From NCBI RefSeq assembly GCF_011074885.1, contig NC_054684.1, positions 372,001-436,000 on the forward strand: DNA of 64,000 nt. The letters run 5' to 3'. Both the position numbers and the translations under genes were made by a program. Positions 1 to 11,153 of this stretch are shown in pieces. Position 1 is the stretch's first letter; each line of letters opens with the position of its first letter. A model generated the notes under the pieces. The model saw only the letters and a program-made list of their open reading frames with translations. It was not told where the DNA came from and made no database searches. The stretch comes from Brettanomyces bruxellensis (taxonomy: Eukaryota; Ascomycota; Pichiomycetes; Pichiales; Pichiaceae).

Positions 1-2368
1 AATGTATATAAAGATAATACGAACCAGAATTTATATTAAATCTCTTTTCTGGCTTTCACTTGCAAAGATGAGGGCGGAATTGTCAACCAATAATAATGAT
101 AATAGTCTGGACCCTCTAACACTCGGCTATGTGACGCTGTATAAGTAAATGGCTAGAAAGTGTGGTAAGTGTCCGGACAACTTTTAAATTTACATACGTA
201 GAGAAAGATGTGCAGGCCTCAAGATAATGAAAAAAAATTGGATATATATATATCGACGAATACGAAAGGAACCCCAATTTTTTGTACTAGAGGTGGAGAA
301 ATTGAATCCCACACCCTTCTCTATCATAGGTTCACTCACTGCAATATCAAAGAAAACATGAAATAATAGTGATGACAATTAATATGTAGGTTTATTATGT
401 AAAGGGAAAGCAAACCTCCCAAAAATAATTATGCTCAGCAGCGAGTTCACCGGATTGTTTTCTCAACATAACCAAATGAATACTCTTGCATGTATCTGAG
501 AGTACCATGCAAGACTAATTGTTTACCTTCGTTTTTACGGTTATTTTCTTTTTTATTTCCTTGTGCTCCCTTCTCCCCTTTACATTTAGGCCGGGAATAT
601 TTTTGACGAACTTTACAAGAATCTATAGGAATATTCAAGGGGTCAGCCAGAAAAGAACACACCACTTAATCCTTGCGAATTGTATTTTAGCATTGCATAA
701 TGCAAACATTAGGGGTCTGCGCATCAAAGCCTCAATAGCGCTTAAACGATCGCCGACGGACAGCAAATACTATTGGAAAAGGATAAAAAAACAAAAAAAA
801 AGTTTTATTTGTGCAGGTCTTTTCCGAGTAATATGGAGAAAATTATATTAGTTAACATATTATTTAAAGAAATCGGACAAACAAAAAAATATACAATTAT
901 TTTATTTTCATTTGAAGCCGTACCTACATGAGTATACACAACTGTTTAACAAGCACATTCTTATAAGAATATTATTTTTTTCTTGCTAAGAACGGTGTCG
1001 AAAACTTTCGAGTATTCTAGGCAAATAAGACTAGAAGAGCGAGTATCAATTGATGCAGGTTTAAATAGATAGAATCGCAAATTTTACATTGAAAGGCAGA
1101 AAAGCATTGTCTATGGAATCATTGAATGGAATGAAAACGGATGATAACGATAAAAAAAAAGTAAAGCGACGGTAAGTAACAGACTCTTATAATAAGAAAT
1201 TCTGTCTGCTGTAAATTTTTTTATTTATACTATTGAATAGAGTTTGGCTATTTTTCCTATAAAGTATTTGTTATTCATAGCTGCCAGGCGCGTTATACGC
1301 GCATTATGTTTGAAAAGCTGCAATAATTTTGCTTATTCAGATTACATTCGCTGTATGAAGATAAAATATTTCCCAACGGTTATTATTGTCAAGGCACTAC
1401 CGGTATGGGGCTTGTAATAAAGAAATAGAAAAGAACACGCACACTTTTATTGCTAATTATTTGCTTTTCTAGATTCTGTTACAGATTGTATTATTATGCT
1501 GGGAGTGCAAATTATTTTTCGATAAATTTCATCGTTTGCATATCTTCGGCTTCACTTGCCTGATCACTCCGTTATTTTCCAACCGTAAAACGCCCCCGTA
1601 TTTGTAATTTGATCTCATGCATAAACTTGTTTTCCCCAATTGGAAGTTCACACAGTAAAAGTTTTTTTCCATGTTATGCCAATAGTGTGTGTTCTTTTTT
1701 CTTCGCTTGCCTTATATCTGGTGATTGTTCCGGTAGTATTTTCAAGGGTCGACGAAAACTATGACGTCTACATTCAGTACCTGTTAGAATACACAGCAAT
1801 AATAAATTTTATGTTACCACGGTTATGTGGTTCGTTTGAACGCTGTAGAAACTCGTCATTGCTTTCTCTTTCCTATTTCGTCTGTTTCCTCGGCATTTTC
1901 ACATGTTTTTTCGACTGATTATTTCATCTGGTGCGTTTTTTGACATGTTGTCTGTTGGAAGGTTGACAGGAGATAATTCACTCTACAGATTTTAAGGAGC
2001 AGAATTTTCCGTCAAGAGGTAGTTCGGGCACTAAGTGAACAACAAGGACTCCGAGATAATACATAGTTAGCATTTGAATAATACCAACATGAGAATATAT
2101 GTTGGATCTGCCTTTATTTTAGGAGTCTTCGAACTGTCGTCGGAGAAAATATCGTCACATATTTTTACTTTCGTTGTATGTTAAATAGTCGGTTAAAACC
2201 GTACCCGGCATTATATCCAGTTTTTCCATGAGGAAGAAGGAGTTTTTTTTTTAATTTTTAAAGCGCGGTATTGTTGACATTGAACTTGATAAAGGTGTTT
2301 TACTCGTTTTCCCGTTATCTTCTTTTGAATTTACTCCTGCCTGTCAGGGTTGTAAGCAGAGTAATATA
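1..2368. other. AT-rich gene-free left edge
   Basis: No open frame starting with ATG here has a recognisable domain or convincing coding character. The longer open stretches (around 519-851 and 1640-1918) begin only at TTG codons and encode Phe/Ser/Leu-rich sequence typical of T-rich noncoding DNA. One GC-rich dyad at 1288-1302 stands out from the surroundings. The last few hundred bases should hold the promoter of the small gene at 2369. No tRNA A/B boxes were noticed by eye. Confidence 0.6.
1288..1302. repeat. GC-rich palindrome GCGCGT-TAT-ACGCGC
   Basis: A perfect 6-bp inverted repeat with a 3-bp spacer, strongly GC-rich inside an AT-rich gap. Each arm contains GCGCG, which overlaps the core of MCB/MBF-type sites (ACGCG). 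It could be a dimeric transcription-factor site. It lies about 1.07 kb upstream of the CENP-W-like gene, which is far for a yeast promoter, so its target is unclear. Confidence 0.4.
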
Positions 2369-2602
2369 ATGGTCAAGATTCACACCAGAGCCTTAAGGAA
2401 ACAAAAAAAAGTCTTAAATGACATTTCGCATATCAAAATTCAAAAAAATGTTGACCTGCTTCTATACTTGAACTACTTACGTTTTCTAAACGCTCTTTTG
2501 AAAAAGGCCGATTTACTATCAACACAAGACGCCAGCTCTGAAATATTGACGAAGCATTTGCTCAAGTCTAAGGGCGAGATACTAAAAAGGTTTCGGGGTT
2601 AA
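2369..2602 (+). CDS. CENP-W-like histone-fold protein (inner kinetochore)
   Basis: A 77-residue basic protein starting at an ATG. CENP-W (Wip1 in yeast) is a small histone-fold subunit that pairs with CENP-T in the inner kinetochore. Visible support: a basic N-terminal tail (residues 1-25), then a hydrophobic helix containing DLLLYLNYLRFLNALL that lines up with the corresponding CENP-W helix (DLLVHLNCLLFVHRL in the human protein), then a C-terminal helix ending in ILKRFRG where human CENP-W ends in ILKKSRG. The size matches the family (about 80-90 residues). The assignment rests on recalled similarity over a very short protein, so another small histone-fold protein is possible. It is a stand-alone gene about 250 bp from the convergent 3' end of BCS1. 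Confidence 0.6.
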   Translation: MVKIHTRALRKQKKVLNDISHIKIQKNVDLLLYLNYLRFLNALLKKADLLSTQDASSEILTKHLLKSKGEILKRFRG

Positions 2603-2848
2603 ATGTCTAAGTTTGATGTGATGCCTTTTAATGCTCACTACAACACAATAAGAACGAGAGAGAAGCCTTGTTAATCCAAATATATCAACTAATTCCTTGT
2701 CACTGGTCATACCAGTCTTTGCTATTACTTATCACCATATGTCTTTACTATACTTTTTGACTTAATATACGTCTTTGATAGCACGTACATTATCTTATAT
2801 ACACGTCGTCTTTATAAATAATTAACCATCACCAAGTAAACTAGTTAG

Positions 2849-4396
2849 TTATTCGTAGAAAAAGTTATTCAACCTTGGTGTCTTGAGGATGTCAATATTA
2901 TCTATGGCGCCCTTAGAACTGTCTTTAAACTGTACAAATAAGCCCTGAAGTTGTGCTGTGCTAATATATGGTAAGCCAAGCTCTTTTAATCTTTTGAGGA
3001 ATGTCTCGCTTTCCTCTTCCTTATCATAAAACCGCATAAACATCTGCTTCACCTGGTAATCCGTAGCATTTCCAATCTCTATTTTCATATCTATTCTACC
3101 TGGCCTCATCATTGCAGGATCTAGTTTTTCTGGGTGATTAGTTGTCATGAATGTAAGAACACCTTCAGCAGAGGCAACGCCATCCAATGCATTTAAGAGT
3201 CCACTAAAAGTGACTCCTGAAACATATCCTTGGTTATTTGTTTGCTCCCGCTTGTTAAATGCAGCATCGATATCCTCCAAAAGAAGAATAGTCCGTTCCG
3301 GAATATTGTTCATCAAGTATGCCAATCTGTCATCGGTTAAGTTCCGCTCGCTTATATTCATAATTGCGATATTATAATCAAACTCCCCTGCAAGAGCCTG
3401 TATAAAGCTAGTTTTTCCACTCCCTGGCGGACCGTAAAGAAGATATCCTCTTCTGTATGGTATCCCACGTTTGTCGTACCAGGTACTTGATTTAAGAAAC
3501 TCTTGTACATCCTTCACGATCAACTTCTTGATCCCTTTATCCAAAATCACCGAGTCCATCTGCCGTTTCTTACGAGGTTTTCCAAAAGGACGCCAGTCTT
3601 GGCCCCACGACTTGAAAAGAACTGTCTTTCCTTGGTTCATTTCCATGGCCATAGATCTAGCCTCATCCAATATAGCTGCCAACAAGAATCTATCCCGAAA
3701 CAATGTGGTCACTGTTACTGTCTCCATAGGTTGTCCTGAATTGTGAATACGCTCGGATCTTTGCCTCTTCACGTAAAACCAAGCCTTTTTATATTTCAAC
3801 CAATGGTTTCCGGGTCCAGGCACAAACGAGAATCCTGTTGTGACGGACCCATTCGGATGTTCAACAAATGTTGTCCGCACACTTAGTTGCCTAGACACTC
3901 GCCCTTTATATTGAGCCATCCATTTCAAAAACCACAAATATGCTTTGTCACTGTTTCTTATCTCTAAATTGACCAATAACCTCTTTCGAGCAAGCTGTGC
4001 CAGTAGTGTGACACCTCGTTTCAGCACCGCAAATCCGGCTCCAAGAACCATCAAGCCACCACCGGCCATGAAGTATGGATTGGTGGATATCAATTTTGAA
4101 AGTGCATTTGATCCTGATACTGCTTTTTTGTCCACTTCACTTCCTAAAACCTCGGCTCCTTCCACCGGAATACCTGCAGCCGTACCACCCCTTCCTATTC
4201 CACCAGTTTTGCCGGATGCATTGATGTTTTCAGCATCACTTGGTGCATGATTAAAATTGTACATTGCTATATCACTCACTGTAGGTTTTTCGATTTTCCC
4301 CTCGATTGTTTTCGATTGTTGTTTTTGGGGCGGACTGTTTGCATCATCCTGAGAAAAGCTTGCCCCTAGATTGGACAACCAATCTGAGAGACCCAT
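2849..4396 (-). CDS. BCS1: Mitochondrial AAA chaperone Bcs1 (complex III assembly)
   Basis: 515 residues from the ATG at 4396; an in-frame TTG six codons earlier was not used. Bcs1 sits in the mitochondrial inner membrane and translocates the folded Rieske Fe-S protein into the bc1 complex. Visible: a Gly/Ala-rich N-terminal stretch, one hydrophobic segment near residues 105-125 ([17 protein letters not shown]), the BCS1-specific domain, then a single AAA module with Walker [10 protein letters not shown], Walker [11 protein letters not shown], a downstream [12 protein letters not shown] segment and a [11 protein letters not shown] arginine-finger region. The N-terminus is about 60 residues longer than in S. 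cerevisiae Bcs1 (456 residues) and is low-complexity. Diverges from UBP2 over about 470 bp. Confidence 0.95.
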   Translation of the reverse strand: MGLSDWLSNLGASFSQDDANSPPQKQQSKTIEGKIEKPTVSDIAMYNFNHAPSDAENINASGKTGGIGRGGTAAGIPVEGAEVLGSEVDKKAVSGSNALSKLISTNPYFMAGGGLMVLGAGFAVLKRGVTLLAQLARKRLLVNLEIRNSDKAYLWFLKWMAQYKGRVSRQLSVRTTFVEHPNGSVTTGFSFVPGPGNHWLKYKKAWFYVKRQRSERIHNSGQPMETVTVTTLFRDRFLLAAILDEARSMAMEMNQGKTVLFKSWGQDWRPFGKPRKKRQMDSVILDKGIKKLIVKDVQEFLKSSTWYDKRGIPYRRGYLLYGPPGSGKTSFIQALAGEFDYNIAIMNISERNLTDDRLAYLMNNIPERTILLLEDIDAAFNKREQTNNQGYVSGVTFSGLLNALDGVASAEGVLTFMTTNHPEKLDPAMMRPGRIDMKIEIGNATDYQVKQMFMRFYDKEEESETFLKRLKELGLPYISTAQLQGLFVQFKDSSKGAIDNIDILKTPRLNNFFYE

Positions 4397-4868
4397 TTCA
4401 GCCTTTGAGTTCAAAGATTATCTGTTGAATATCCTGTTCCATTCTGCCGGGTGAAAGCAACTGAACACTCTCATGGTAATTATTATGATACGGAAATGTA
4501 TCACTTTGATACATCCCAGCACCAAATAAATTTTTCACATACTGATGTTCGTAAGCAGGAAAAAATAATAAAATAAAATAAGGAATAGAAAAAAATAGCC
4601 CTCCCTGCCAAAAGAAGTCGTTTCCAAATTTAGGCTCTACAGTGTCGAAAGAAATACGGTACTACCGACATTGAGGTTTCTAATCCACTCAATTAATCTC
4701 CATTTTTGTTATTTTACTACATTGCCCCTTTAGGATAGTCCATTGGATATAATCTCAATTGCTCTTACTGGTGAATAAAGCATCAACCTGCCAGTTAGCA
4801 TTTTTAATCGCATCTGCACACAACCATCTTCTCAGGTTCCCACATTCAATTATAAATAAAGCATACGG

Positions 4869-7800
4869 ATGTCACCAGACCAATCCACAGATTTGCAGGA
4901 GCATACTGTGTCACCCGATTCTGAGATCAGTATTAATAGTCGCAAAGCAGCAGAAAGAAGCTCTTCATCGGAGGATATTGCTCTGTCTAGCTCTGATTTT
5001 GATGATCATGCTACTGACAAGGACAATAAGCCATCAGATGAATCTCAATCACAGAAAAGAACGAACACGGAGTCATACAAGCATTATGTGTTGGGCCAGG
5101 CATCACTTTTCAAGACAACTGACCGGATTCTGGACGATATAAGAGTTGATCCATATTTCCTTTTTGACAAACTCTCCGGAATTCTAAGTGTGCCATCTAT
5201 GGAATATGCCGACAGGTTAACTGAGTACATTCAATTATCATCTTGCCATCCAAAATATAAGCTCGTAACTCTAAATGCGAATGTTGATTATGTGAATTTG
5301 GACTCATCGTGTGAACTTGCTGATGGGTATAAGCTTAGAACATTTGAAGGATTAATTGTTCCCACTTCATGCAATGGCATACCGAATGATCCAATGTTTC
5401 ATTTCGTTGTGAAAATAAAGGGCCCGGAAAATGAGTTGCATTTTAAGCACAAGTTTTATGGATTTAGTGATGATCAGTTGACACCTGAGGACAAGAAAGA
5501 TCTTATATTAGATAAATCTGCTATCGAGGAACAGTTCAGCAAATGTGAAAGCGAAAATGACAAGAGACTTGCCAACATAATTTTGAAATCACTTCCAAAA
5601 ATTGTGGATTCGGGTAACTTTGTATCTGAGGGGACAAAAACAATTCTGAGAGTTGAAATATGTGAACCTGTCATACCCCAGATGGAATTTAAAGCTTTTG
5701 AGAATAGCGAAATTGAATCACGTCTTACTGCATATATGTCCACAATCACGAAGGAACATCCAGATAAAAATTTGCGGGTTAAAGTTCCTTCAACTTTAGA
5801 CTGTCTCAAGACGTTGTATCGTATTTTAAGTGGCCCATTTAACAATATTGATTCGGCTTATAGTAAAACTTTGAAACCGGAACGGTCTCCCATTCTGCAA
5901 TTTCATCTAGATCTAGATATTCTACTAAGAATCTTCTTTTTCAAAAAAAATGAAGATGGCTCTGAGGTTGAATTGGAGCCTCCTAGATTCCATGATTTTG
6001 GAGGTTTTGAACATATCTGTACTGAATATTTTACACGTGCATTACAGGAGGTCTTATACATTATGTCTGTGCTATCACCTAATTGTTCAAGCATTGGTCA
6101 TCTGCAGTTTAAAGTTGATCCAAATTTGACATCCTTGTTTACGGCGTTTGGAGAGAGCGATCTCCAAACTCAATTGAAATGTTGGGCAAACTGGGGACTT
6201 TATCAGTATAACAAAGGCTTCACGACATTGAGCTCAAATAATTACTATCCAGATGGTCTTGTGATTGAATTATACAACCGAATGGTAGCACTGGATACGT
6301 TAGCAACGCCAATTTTTCTTGATGCTCTTACATTTTGTGCAACTTCATGCGGTGGACAAGAACTACAAATATATGCTAGCACGTTGCAATCACAAGGATT
6401 GATTGGTTTCCAAGAGTTGAGGTCTTGCTTTATAAAGCTTGGTTTTGAACCTAATAGTATTAAAAGCTTCGCCGAAATTTCGGATGAGCAATTGATTTCG
6501 TCATATAAGGATCATCTTGTTCTTAGCAAGTCACCAGCGGAAAGTTCTTCTTATAGGAGTGGATTGGAAAAGATTGGAACATATAGAGATAGTTCCGTTA
6601 TAAAGATATATTTAGATACAGAACCTATGCATGACTTGAATGAAGCATACTCTACATTGGATACAAGTCCAAGTGTTGATGATGATGTTCTTATTACAGC
6701 ATATCAACTAAAGGCTGAAGAGTCGAATTATTACGATGCACGTTATTCACGTGCATTGATTGCAATAGCAATTGATAGACGAAGTATGCTGTTAATGAGT
6801 TATATTGATACGAATATGCCAAACTTCTCGTTGGGTAGTATTACATTTGATGAAGCCATAAAGAATCTAGGTGCCGATAAGTATGCAAGTGATTCATCTT
6901 TGATCCGAATTTTTCAAGAGAGGATTAACATGGAAACCAAGCTTAACTTTCAACGGACATGGACATCGCTGAAGGTGATAGGTCAGGCAAGAAACTCAAA
7001 GTTGATTGAAAACTTTCTAGCAACAGGAATTATCAATCTGGCACTTTTGCCAATAGATAAAATTCCTACCGGTTTGAATAATATTGGAAATACTTGTTAC
7101 TTGAACAGTTTGCTTCAATATTACTTTGTTATTAAGCCAATTCGAAATCTCACGATAGACTTTGATAAGATATTAACTCCAGAATTGTTTGGAAAGGATC
7201 CGAACTATAAAATCAGAAGAATCGGTGGAAGAGTGGTGAGATATAAAGAGACAGAAAGATCTTATCAATTTATGTATCAGTTGAAAAACTTGTATTACAC
7301 AATGATACATGCCAATAGCAGATGTGTTACACCAACTAGAGAATTGGCCTACTTGGCTTTTAGCCCTATTGAATCTGAGGTCGAATTTAATTATCCTTCA
7401 CCTGATAATTCTCATGGTAAGGGCAACAACAACAATGAGGAAAATGTTGGTGGTGACGGAAATGTCGGTGAAGTAACGGATTCCGTGAAGTCTGTCATAA
7501 ATGAAGATGATTTTGACATTCCAGAAGAAGATGGAAAAAAGGAAAAGAAAGTTGGGAGTATGAATGAGAATGAAATGAATAAGAATAAAGAGGAGCCTGG
7601 TCAGAATTTGTCATCTGAGGATGAAAGCGGGGATGAATCCGATGTTATGGATACTGGTGATGAATCCGAAAGTGAAATTAATGCCTGTTCCAATGGAATG
7701 TTGAACACATTAGCGGTTGCACAGATTGGTTATGATCAAATTGAGAATGCGTTTGAGTTGGGCAGGCAACAAGATGTCACTGAGTGCATATCAAATGTTC

Positions 7801-8807
7801 TTTCCCAAATTGAATGTGCACTGAACCCTGATGAATTGGATGAATCAAATGAACAGCTTGATAGTGTTAAGAAGCTTTTCTATGGAAAGACCAAGCAAAC
7901 ATTAATTCCATATGATGTACAGGCAAGAAAGGCAAAGCCTGGTAATAAACCTAGAACCAAAATAGAACGCTTTCTGAATCTTATAGTGAATATTGGTGAT
8001 CATCCTAAAGACATATACGATGCTTTGGATACGTACTTCACAGAGGATTTGTTAGAATTGGAAAATGAGGAAGTTAAGAGATCCCTAACGATTACTGAGC
8101 TACCAAGCATCTTGCAAATACAAATTCAGCGTGTACAGTTTGATCGTGTGAGGTTGATGCCAGTCAAATCTACCGAGCCAATACCATTTGGAGAAAAGTT
8201 ATACATGGATAGATACATGGATACTGATGACCAAAGTATAGTTAATAAGCGCGAAAGTGTGTTTCATTGGCGCAGAGAACTTGAGTCCTTGAAGAGAAGA
8301 AAAGCTGTTCTCACGAAGGTTGACGATATGGGCTTAGGTCCGAAGGATGTGTTAGAATCTACCAGGCAATTCTTACAGTCCAATATTATAAATCAAGTTG
8401 GTGTTTTGGTCGACGAAAATACGCTCCAAATATTAGAGCATGAACAGCAGAAAATAGATAAAGAGTTAGCTGAAATAAACTCTAAAGTTGAAAGCTTGGA
8501 ATCACTGATTTCTAAGCAGTTTGCTGATTTGAAGTCGATTGGTTATTCAATATTTGCTATATTTATACACCGTGGCGAAGCATCGTATGGACATTATTGG
8601 ATATATATAAAGGATCCGGAGACAGGTATGTTCCGAAAATATAACGATGAAATCGTCAGTGAAGTGCCTATGGAGGAGGTGTTTGACTTTAGTACATCAA
8701 ATAGGGCCACACCATATTACCTTGCTTTTGTGAAGGATGGGTTCAAGGATGAAATAGAGCCTGTCAAAAGGGAAATTATTGAAAACTTGGTTGATGCTCT
8801 CGACTAA
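4869..8807 (+). CDS. UBP2: Ubiquitin-specific protease Ubp2
   Basis: 1312 residues, close to S. cerevisiae Ubp2 (1272). Ubp2 is a cysteine deubiquitinase that trims K63-linked chains and works with the Rsp5 ligase and Rup1 in membrane-protein sorting. The N-terminal half (about 1-700) is the family's long non-catalytic region. The catalytic Cys box GLNNIGNTCYLNSLLQ places the nucleophile at C743; the His box YGHYWIYIKD places the catalytic histidine at H1242, followed by a YYLAFVKD end. A low-complexity acidic insertion rich in Asn, Glu, Asp and Ser (about 845-935) splits the catalytic domain, and a coiled-coil stretch (about 1190-1220) precedes the His box. The first ATG is used; upstream is AT-rich. 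The gene ends about 90 bp from the convergent gene at 8898. Confidence 0.95.
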   Translation: MSPDQSTDLQEHTVSPDSEISINSRKAAERSSSSEDIALSSSDFDDHATDKDNKPSDESQSQKRTNTESYKHYVLGQASLFKTTDRILDDIRVDPYFLFDKLSGILSVPSMEYADRLTEYIQLSSCHPKYKLVTLNANVDYVNLDSSCELADGYKLRTFEGLIVPTSCNGIPNDPMFHFVVKIKGPENELHFKHKFYGFSDDQLTPEDKKDLILDKSAIEEQFSKCESENDKRLANIILKSLPKIVDSGNFVSEGTKTILRVEICEPVIPQMEFKAFENSEIESRLTAYMSTITKEHPDKNLRVKVPSTLDCLKTLYRILSGPFNNIDSAYSKTLKPERSPILQFHLDLDILLRIFFFKKNEDGSEVELEPPRFHDFGGFEHICTEYFTRALQEVLYIMSVLSPNCSSIGHLQFKVDPNLTSLFTAFGESDLQTQLKCWANWGLYQYNKGFTTLSSNNYYPDGLVIELYNRMVALDTLATPIFLDALTFCATSCGGQELQIYASTLQSQGLIGFQELRSCFIKLGFEPNSIKSFAEISDEQLISSYKDHLVLSKSPAESSSYRSGLEKIGTYRDSSVIKIYLDTEPMHDLNEAYSTLDTSPSVDDDVLITAYQLKAEESNYYDARYSRALIAIAIDRRSMLLMSYIDTNMPNFSLGSITFDEAIKNLGADKYASDSSLIRIFQERINMETKLNFQRTWTSLKVIGQARNSKLIENFLATGIINLALLPIDKIPTGLNNIGNTCYLNSLLQYYFVIKPIRNLTIDFDKILTPELFGKDPNYKIRRIGGRVVRYKETERSYQFMYQLKNLYYTMIHANSRCVTPTRELAYLAFSPIESEVEFNYPSPDNSHGKGNNNNEENVGGDGNVGEVTDSVKSVINEDDFDIPEEDGKKEKKVGSMNENEMNKNKEEPGQNLSSEDESGDESDVMDTGDESESEINACSNGMLNTLAVAQIGYDQIENAFELGRQQDVTECISNVLSQIECALNPDELDESNEQLDSVKKLFYGKTKQTLIPYDVQARKAKPGNKPRTKIERFLNLIVNIGDHPKDIYDALDTYFTEDLLELENEEVKRSLTITELPSILQIQIQRVQFDRVRLMPVKSTEPIPFGEKLYMDRYMDTDDQSIVNKRESVFHWRRELESLKRRKAVLTKVDDMGLGPKDVLESTRQFLQSNIINQVGVLVDENTLQILEHEQQKIDKELAEINSKVESLESLISKQFADLKSIGYSIFAIFIHRGEASYGHYWIYIKDPETGMFRKYNDEIVSEVPMEEVFDFSTSNRATPYYLAFVKDGFKDEIEPVKREIIENLVDALD

Positions 8808-8897
8808 GATGAGCAACTTTGTTCTTACGACTTTTTTTGGATATGACAAGAATTTGTATATAGCATATAATCACGCATCTAGTAATGCCAACGAAAT

Positions 8898-11153
8898 TCA
8901 GGACGCCTCGCGTAGATGGCGTGAACTGACTGAAGAGTCTTTGACACTTTCAAGTGCCTGATTGATATCCCTAATGATGTCAATATAGTCTTCACAGCCT
9001 ATGCTGAATCTTAATAAATTACTTCTAGTTTCGTGATCGACCTGCGAATCAACAAAATTTGGATTTTTAAAGGTAAGCTCCACCAATGTTTCACCGCCTT
9101 CTAGATTTGGATTGTTGCTGAGAAAATTAAATCTTGTTAGTACAGCTTCGGCCAACCTCCTGGCCTTAAACTCTAAAGCAAACACAGGATTATAGCAGCT
9201 GTTCAATTGGGTTTGGAAGCAATTACTATTAGTCTGCAGAGATGAATGGTGCAACTTGGTAACAACTCCTGAGTACTTATTCAAATGCTTCTTTAAGTAA
9301 TGAACCACCTTCTTTGTATTGGAGCATTGTGTAAGAATTCTCATTTTGTATGTGCGAAGAGATCTGAGAAGCAAAAATGAATCAAAGTTCGCAATATTCG
9401 TTCCCAAGGCAAATCTCTCTTTGTGCAGTGCAGCCTTATCTGTTTTGAGCTTCGAAACAACGAATCCAGCACTCAAATCAGAAACGCCGGCTAAATATTT
9501 CACAGCAGAATAAACTATGTAGTCAGCACCAAACTTGAATGGAAACTGAAGAGGTGGAGGTGCTAAAGTAGAGTCCACTAAGAGATATGACTGCTTATCA
9601 TGCGCCAACTTTGCAAACTTTTCTATGTCGAGAAGATATCCTTCTGGATTCATTGGAGTTTCCAAAAGAATTACGGATTTTGGAACTAGTTGATCTGTTT
9701 CTTCAAGATTTCTTTTTTTCAAACCAGTGAGTTTAGAAAGAAGATTTATAACCTGATGGGTTCCCTGATAACCTGAGTTGTTTATACAGACAACGCGGGG
9801 GTTCAAGTACGAAAGTATTCCCATTATAGCTGACGTTCCGGAGTTATATATTGTAACGTAACCATCCGTGATATTTTCTAGTATCTTCTCGGCTTTTTCC
9901 GAGTTTGGACGTGAGGTTCTGGAACATGCAAAGTTTTCCAAAATATACGGTCTCCTGTGACGTTCATAGATATCTCCACCATACTGCATTGGAGATTGAT
10001 ATGTTGGATAGTAGGGTAGTTTTTTTGATTCATCATCAGACTTCTTTTCCTCATAACCTGATATGCGTGCACGCTTTGCTTCAGGTGAATTGGCTGAAAT
10101 ATCAAATGGGCCCAAAGGTCTTCTATCTGTTGTGTTTTCATATGTTAATGGTATAGCATGTTGTATTGATCCATCAAGACTCTGAGATGTCGAACTATTT
10201 AAATGATCTTCACCTCTAAGTCCACCTGAATAGTTTGAATTATTCAAATTTGATGTAATTGGTATTTCTCCGGTCTTTGAAACTAATTGATCGTTTTGAA
10301 ATTCAGAATCATAACTCGAGCCAAGAAGACTTCCCAAATAGCTATTTTGAGTAAAAGACCCGACGCCAGGAATCGTAGTCGGAAAGCGATCATCTGAATG
10401 AATTAACCTTGTGTTGAATCCAACTCCCTTGTTTGCTTTTAGAAACTGTTCAAAATTAATGTCAAATTCTGGATCATTGCCGGATAACTGAGAAAATGAC
10501 GAAGAAGCCGTTACTGCTTTATTTTCAGCTACTTGAGAAGAATCATCCGAAGTGGAAGCCGAATTTAGTAAATCATCAACTTCAACAGAAGGCACAATTG
10601 TTTGGATTTCAGGATACTTCGAATTTTTTGAAGCCACCTTTGTCTGATTTGGCTTGTTTGGATCATCCTCTTTGTAATTTATGCTCTTAGCTTTATATTT
10701 GCCTGGAATTTCCAACATGCGACCCCGCTTAATGGCATTTCTCTTTTTAAAAGCCGAGATCATCCCGCAACTTGCCTTAGGCGAATATCCGTATTCGATT
10801 AAATACCGCTCAAACGCTTTTCTAATTAGTTCATTGGTGATAAGAATCCCATTCTTCGCCATCTTGCTTACATAGTCGCTTACAGCCTTGGTGACTTCTG
10901 GATGTTTGAATACGGGCTGCCTTCGATACTCCTCAAGATTTGGATGCTCTGAATACTGTTTCCGAATCTCGGGTTCTTTTAATTTCCATGTGGAAAGTGT
11001 TGCTTGAGAAATGCTAAATTTATGCATCTCCTTGAAGTGGGCCAACACATTTCTCTGTGAGAGTGCTGGATGCTCAGCCATATAATCTAAAACCTCTACT
11101 TTCTGCCGGAGGTTTGCTCTCGGCGGATTATTCCCTTTGTTGTTCGTCGACAT
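8898..11153 (-). CDS. CENP-B-type DNA-binding domain fused to Cys/Met PLP-dependent enzyme
   Basis: A single 751-residue open frame with two unrelated halves. Residues 1-150 look like the tandem helix-turn-helix of CENP-B/Pdc2-type proteins: a first HTH with SISQATLSTWK and a second with an ITNELIRKAFERYLIEYG helix. Residues 150-380 are Ser/Asn/Asp-rich and probably disordered. Residues 400-751 match the Cys/Met-metabolism PLP fold (cystathionine synthase/lyase family; nearest in my recall to the yeast YHR112C type): CSRTSRPN, the NSGTSAIMG phosphate-binding region, ETPMNPEG, VDSTLAPPPLQFPFKFGADY, and YSAVKYLAGVSD with the expected Schiff-base lysine at K552. Catalytic residues look intact, so an active enzyme is plausible; the substrate cannot be told. 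The frame has no stop or visible splice site between the halves. Function of the combination is unknown; see findings. Confidence 0.8.
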   Translation of the reverse strand: MSTNNKGNNPPRANLRQKVEVLDYMAEHPALSQRNVLAHFKEMHKFSISQATLSTWKLKEPEIRKQYSEHPNLEEYRRQPVFKHPEVTKAVSDYVSKMAKNGILITNELIRKAFERYLIEYGYSPKASCGMISAFKKRNAIKRGRMLEIPGKYKAKSINYKEDDPNKPNQTKVASKNSKYPEIQTIVPSVEVDDLLNSASTSDDSSQVAENKAVTASSSFSQLSGNDPEFDINFEQFLKANKGVGFNTRLIHSDDRFPTTIPGVGSFTQNSYLGSLLGSSYDSEFQNDQLVSKTGEIPITSNLNNSNYSGGLRGEDHLNSSTSQSLDGSIQHAIPLTYENTTDRRPLGPFDISANSPEAKRARISGYEEKKSDDESKKLPYYPTYQSPMQYGGDIYERHRRPYILENFACSRTSRPNSEKAEKILENITDGYVTIYNSGTSAIMGILSYLNPRVVCINNSGYQGTHQVINLLSKLTGLKKRNLEETDQLVPKSVILLETPMNPEGYLLDIEKFAKLAHDKQSYLLVDSTLAPPPLQFPFKFGADYIVYSAVKYLAGVSDLSAGFVVSKLKTDKAALHKERFALGTNIANFDSFLLLRSLRTYKMRILTQCSNTKKVVHYLKKHLNKYSGVVTKLHHSSLQTNSNCFQTQLNSCYNPVFALEFKARRLAEAVLTRFNFLSNNPNLEGGETLVELTFKNPNFVDSQVDHETRSNLLRFSIGCEDYIDIIRDINQALESVKDSSVSSRHLREAS

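Noticed and set aside
519..1918. Open frames of about 90-110 codons in the left gap
   Set aside because: They begin only at TTG, are rich in Phe/Ser/Leu from T tracts and have no domain or splice signals.
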